From an uncultured Altererythrobacter sp. (lineage in GTDB: Bacteria > Pseudomonadota > Alphaproteobacteria > Sphingomonadales > Sphingomonadaceae), in assembly GCA_946885545.1 (NCBI GenBank), contig CAMPGP010000096.1, positions 1 through 7,682 of the forward strand: a DNA stretch of 7,682 bases, in the 5' to 3' direction. The notes under the pieces are model-generated. The model did no database searches and was not told the DNA's origin. It saw nothing but the letters and a program-made list of their open reading frames with translations. Below, one piece after another: positions 5,504-7,682 of this stretch (position 1 is the first letter of the stretch; each line of letters opens with the position of its first letter). The position numbers were made by a program, and so were the translations under genes.

Positions 5504-5533
5504 CACGAACAGAGATGGCGGAGGGCAATCGCG

Positions 5534-6913
5534 ATGGCGAAGCGTAAGCCCGCGCCTTCGCGCCGACCTTCGCGCCAACCCTCCCGGGGCACCTGGCTGC
5601 GGCGTCCCGGCGAAGCGGCCGATGCCGAGCGCGAGGAACTCGCCCGCCTGCTCGCCCCGCACGAATTGACCGCGCTCGGCAGCTACTACTGGGAAGGCTG
5701 GGCGCGCGACGCGCAGCTCGCCCCGCGCGAGGCGTGGCGCACCTGGCTGATCTGCGCCGGGCGCGGCTTCGGCAAGACCCGCGCGGGCGCCGAATGGGTG
5801 CGCGAGGTCGCCCGCAACGACGGCAACGCGCGGATCGCGCTGGTCGGCGCGAGCCTGACCGAAGTGCGCAACGTCATGGTCGAAGGCGACAGCGGCGTGC
5901 TCGCCGCCGCGCCGGGCGCGCTCGCCCCGCAGTTCGAGCCGAGCTTGCGCAAGCTGACGTGGGAGAACGGCGCGATCGCCTGGCTCTATTCGGCGGGCGA
6001 GCCCGAGAGCCTGCGCGGGCCCCAACACAGCCACGCGTGGTGCGACGAGATCGGCAAGTGGGAGAACGCGAACGACCGCGCGATGGCAGCGTGGGACAAC
6101 CTGCAACTGACCATGCGGCTGGGCGAGACGCCGCGCGTGCTCGCCACCACCACCCCGCGCCCTGCCCCGCTGATGCGCCGCATCATGGACGAGGCGCGGC
6201 GCGGCAAGGTGGTGCTGGCGACCGGGCGCACGACCGACAATCGCGGCGTGCTGCCGGCGGACTACATCGCCGCGATGATCGAACAGTTCGCGGCGAGCAA
6301 TTTCGGCCGGCAGGAGCTCGACGGCGAGCTGGTCGACACGCACGAAGGCGCGCTGTGGACGCGGGAGATGCTGGAGCGGTGCCGCGAGGAACGGCAGAGC
6401 GCCGCCCTGGTCCGCACCGTGGTCGGGGTCGACCCGCCCGCGGGCGCGACAGGCGACGCCTGCGGCATCGTCGTCGCCGCGCTGACCGAACATGGCACTG
6501 CCGTCGTGCTCGCCGACGCGAGCGTGGAGAAAGCCAGCCCTGAACGCTGGGCCCGCGCGGTGGCGAACGCGGCGCGCATGTGGAACGCCGACCGCGTGGT
6601 CGCAGAGGCCAACCAGGGCGGCGCGATGGTCATGAGCGTGCTGCGCGCGGCGGATGTGAGCCTGCCGGTCAAGCTGGTCCACGCCAGCAAGGGCAAGGCG
6701 GCGCGCGCCGAACCGGTCGCCGCGCTCTACGAAGCGGGCCGCGTGCGCCACGCCGCGCTGTTCGCGCACCTCGAGGACGAGATGTGCGGGTTGATGGCGG
6801 GCGGGCGGTATGAGGGGCCGGGGCGCTCGCCGGATCGCGCGGATGCGCTGGTTTGGGCGCTGACGGAGTTGTTGCTTGGGCGGCGGGTGAGGCCGCGGAT
6901 TTCAGTGGTGTGA
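5534..6913 (+). CDS. Terminase large subunit, GTA/HK97-type DNA-packaging motor
   Basis: This 459-residue packaging ATPase-nuclease pumps DNA into a prohead and cuts it. Its segments closely resemble the Rhodobacter-type GTA large terminase. Walker A is AGRGFGKT (75-82, Lys81, Thr82), followed by RAGAEWVR. Walker B is HAWCDE (167-172, Asp171, Glu172), after the family string ESLRGPQ. TTTPRP (205-210) is the coupling motif. The RNase H-like nuclease has Asp300 in VVGVDPP, Glu358 in VAEANQGG and Asp434/Asp437 in RSPDRADALVWAL. EPVAALYEAGRVRH (393-406) is also characteristic. The basic N-terminus (1-25) is Arg/Pro-rich. GGAGGG (5520-5525) lies 8 bases before ATG 5534. Both enzymatic domains look complete, so this is not a decayed gene. 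It follows the small terminase but is not followed by a portal gene in the window. A prophage terminase of the same clade is the alternative. Confidence 0.9.
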   Translation: MAKRKPAPSRRPSRQPSRGTWLRRPGEAADAEREELARLLAPHELTALGSYYWEGWARDAQLAPREAWRTWLICAGRGFGKTRAGAEWVREVARNDGNARIALVGASLTEVRNVMVEGDSGVLAAAPGALAPQFEPSLRKLTWENGAIAWLYSAGEPESLRGPQHSHAWCDEIGKWENANDRAMAAWDNLQLTMRLGETPRVLATTTPRPAPLMRRIMDEARRGKVVLATGRTTDNRGVLPADYIAAMIEQFAASNFGRQELDGELVDTHEGALWTREMLERCREERQSAALVRTVVGVDPPAGATGDACGIVVAALTEHGTAVVLADASVEKASPERWARAVANAARMWNADRVVAEANQGGAMVMSVLRAADVSLPVKLVHASKGKAARAEPVAALYEAGRVRHAALFAHLEDEMCGLMAGGRYEGPGRSPDRADALVWALTELLLGRRVRPRISVV

Positions 6914-6934
6914 CGTTTTGAGAGCCTGTCACAC
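6908..6934. repeat. 7-bp inverted repeat across the terminase stop codon
   Basis: GTGTGAC (6908-6914) and GTCACAC (6928-6934) are exact reverse complements with a 13-base loop. The left arm contains the terminase TGA, and the right arm touches the stop of the converging gene. A second, overlapping stem AGCCT (6923-6927) / AGGCT (6936-6940) is possible. There is no T-tail, so it is at best a weak bidirectional terminator or a junction scar. Confidence 0.4.
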
Positions 6935-7443
6935 TAGGCTTGGATTGTCAGGATTGCTTCCTTTTCGAGAAACAAGAAAATCTGCTCCAGCTCCCCATCC
7001 GCGCCGCGATTGAAAAGATAGTGGAAAAGCAATGGGATGGCCATGAACACCAAGGCGACGGCGACTCCCAGCGGCTCATATCCAGTTTGAAGATCGCCGC
7101 TGAGGACCACCGGCATGAGTGTGAGCATGAGTAGTGACAACATCCCATACCAAAAGGCGAAGAATACCCTGAGAGAGAGCGATGCCCCAAAGCGCACGCG
7201 CAATTCGGTCATTCCGAGGTTTTCCGACATCCGCCCTGCGAAAGTGGGCTGGAACCCATTATCGAACAGCGGCTTCGCGACGAAAAGGCGTAGATGTCCG
7301 AAACGACACCAGCCCGACACACCCTCCCTGAAGGGATTAAAGAGGTTCCCAGCGGCACCGCGAATTCTGCTCGCCACTTCATCCGACGGTAGTGGCGAAC
7401 GAAGAACGAAACGCCGCCCCAAGAGATAATCCTTTAGTCCCAC
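6934..7443 (-). CDS. Hypothetical two-helix membrane protein, lower GC than neighbours
   Basis: I do not recognise this 169-residue protein. Residues 1-85 look like a soluble domain rich in beta-type segments (GWCRFGHLRLFVAKP, then GFQPTFAGRM and MTELRVRFG). Two hydrophobic helices follow at about 92-114 and 125-145. A short charged tail (ADGELEQIFLFLEKEA) ends the chain. The layout suggests a membrane-anchored protein with a small N-terminal domain. The start is GTG at 7443, the only ATG/GTG/TTG in the open frame upstream of residue 1, with no convincing Shine-Dalgarno. An AT-rich TTATAC lies about 20 bases upstream on the minus strand, and a CAAGA-5-TCTTG palindrome sits at 7476-7490. Codon use and base composition are visibly less GC-rich than in the terminase, which suggests later acquisition. 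It converges on the terminase gene, with 20 bases between the stops. Confidence 0.6.
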   Translation of the reverse strand: MGLKDYLLGRRFVLRSPLPSDEVASRIRGAAGNLFNPFREGVSGWCRFGHLRLFVAKPLFDNGFQPTFAGRMSENLGMTELRVRFGASLSLRVFFAFWYGMLSLLMLTLMPVVLSGDLQTGYEPLGVAVALVFMAIPLLFHYLFNRGADGELEQIFLFLEKEAILTIQA

Positions 7444-7682
7444 AGATGTTCTATGCCCGCCGTATAAGAGTTCGACAAGATTCAGTCTTGATCAGTTTGG
7501 ACTTACCGAATGCCGCGTATTTGTCGGCTCAACCGGAAGCATTGCCATGATCACCCCAGCCACCCGGCGATCTCCGCATTCCCCATCACCCGCGCGATCC
7601 TGCCATCCCAGTACCTAAGCGACACCCGGGCGAGGACCTCTTCGTATCTCGCGAGTCAGTCGGACGCGAGGATGAGAAGGAC
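7444..7682. other. Right-end region without a convincing gene; possible gene remnant
   Basis: No complete reading frame with a start signal is seen. The first part (7444-7540) is AT-richer and holds the upstream region of the minus-strand gene, including CAAGA (7476-7480) / TCTTG (7486-7490). From 7551 to 7655 the minus strand is open for 34 codons without a start (ending RYWDGRIARVMGNAEIAGWLG), which reads like protein but is cut by stops on both sides. It may be the tail of a decayed gene. Confidence 0.35.

Noticed and set aside
4640..6769. Minus-strand open frame of about 709 codons opposite the terminase genes
   Set aside because: It lies antisense to two well-supported genes in GC-rich sequence, where antisense frames stay open by codon bias; its translation is His/Arg/Ala-rich low complexity with no domain.
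1..7682. CRISPR array or toxin-antitoxin pair
   Set aside because: No regularly spaced direct repeats were seen, and no pair of small overlapping genes with toxin-antitoxin features; the nucleotidyltransferase-fold protein is large and stands alone.

Overview
The window reads as high-GC alphaproteobacterial chromosome. It is most likely from the Sphingomonadales (Erythrobacteraceae or Sphingomonadaceae). The strongest pointers are a bacterial serine palmitoyltransferase whose catalytic residues line up with the Sphingomonas enzyme at a constant three-residue offset, an apparent acyl-carrier-protein tail fused head-to-tail to it, and a gene-transfer-agent (GTA) type terminase. All assignments come from reading the sequence; no database search was possible.

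Left part (1-3631, all + strand). The 3' end of a probable acyl carrier protein gene overlaps the start of spt, a TGATG junction typical of translational coupling, so this is the sphingolipid-initiating pair. After spt comes a short AT-rich gap (1331-1398) filled by a perfect 17-bp inverted repeat with a possible promoter inside it. It leads into a GSU2403-type nucleotidyltransferase-fold protein, which starts on GTG without a ribosome binding site and may be leaderless. A classical SDR oxidoreductase and an OsmC-type peroxidase follow in the same direction with short spacers, so these three may be one transcription unit. OsmC converges on a minus-strand YqaA/DedA-like membrane protein (3628-4272), and the two stop codons overlap.

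Middle (4273-4741). This divergent intergenic region holds no convincing gene but is full of structure. A ~250-bp element bounded by a T-tract and an A-tract folds into nested inverted arms around a cloverleaf of three perfect hairpins. A perfect 16-bp palindrome follows and runs directly into a TTGACA promoter element. A GC-rich leader hairpin then precedes the next gene.

Right part (4742-7682). A protein with two tandem helix-turn-helix units (probable small terminase) is followed by a GTA/HK97-type large terminase with intact ATPase and nuclease motifs. The two are separated by a REP-like palindrome. The expected next head gene, the portal, is absent from the window. Instead there is a lower-GC minus-strand gene for a two-helix membrane protein of unknown function, then about 240 bp without a convincing gene. 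The packaging module therefore looks interrupted, or separated from the rest of its cluster.

The most interesting material is regulatory and structural: the cloverleaf element, the palindrome at the terminase promoter, and the palindrome over the nucleotidyltransferase promoter.
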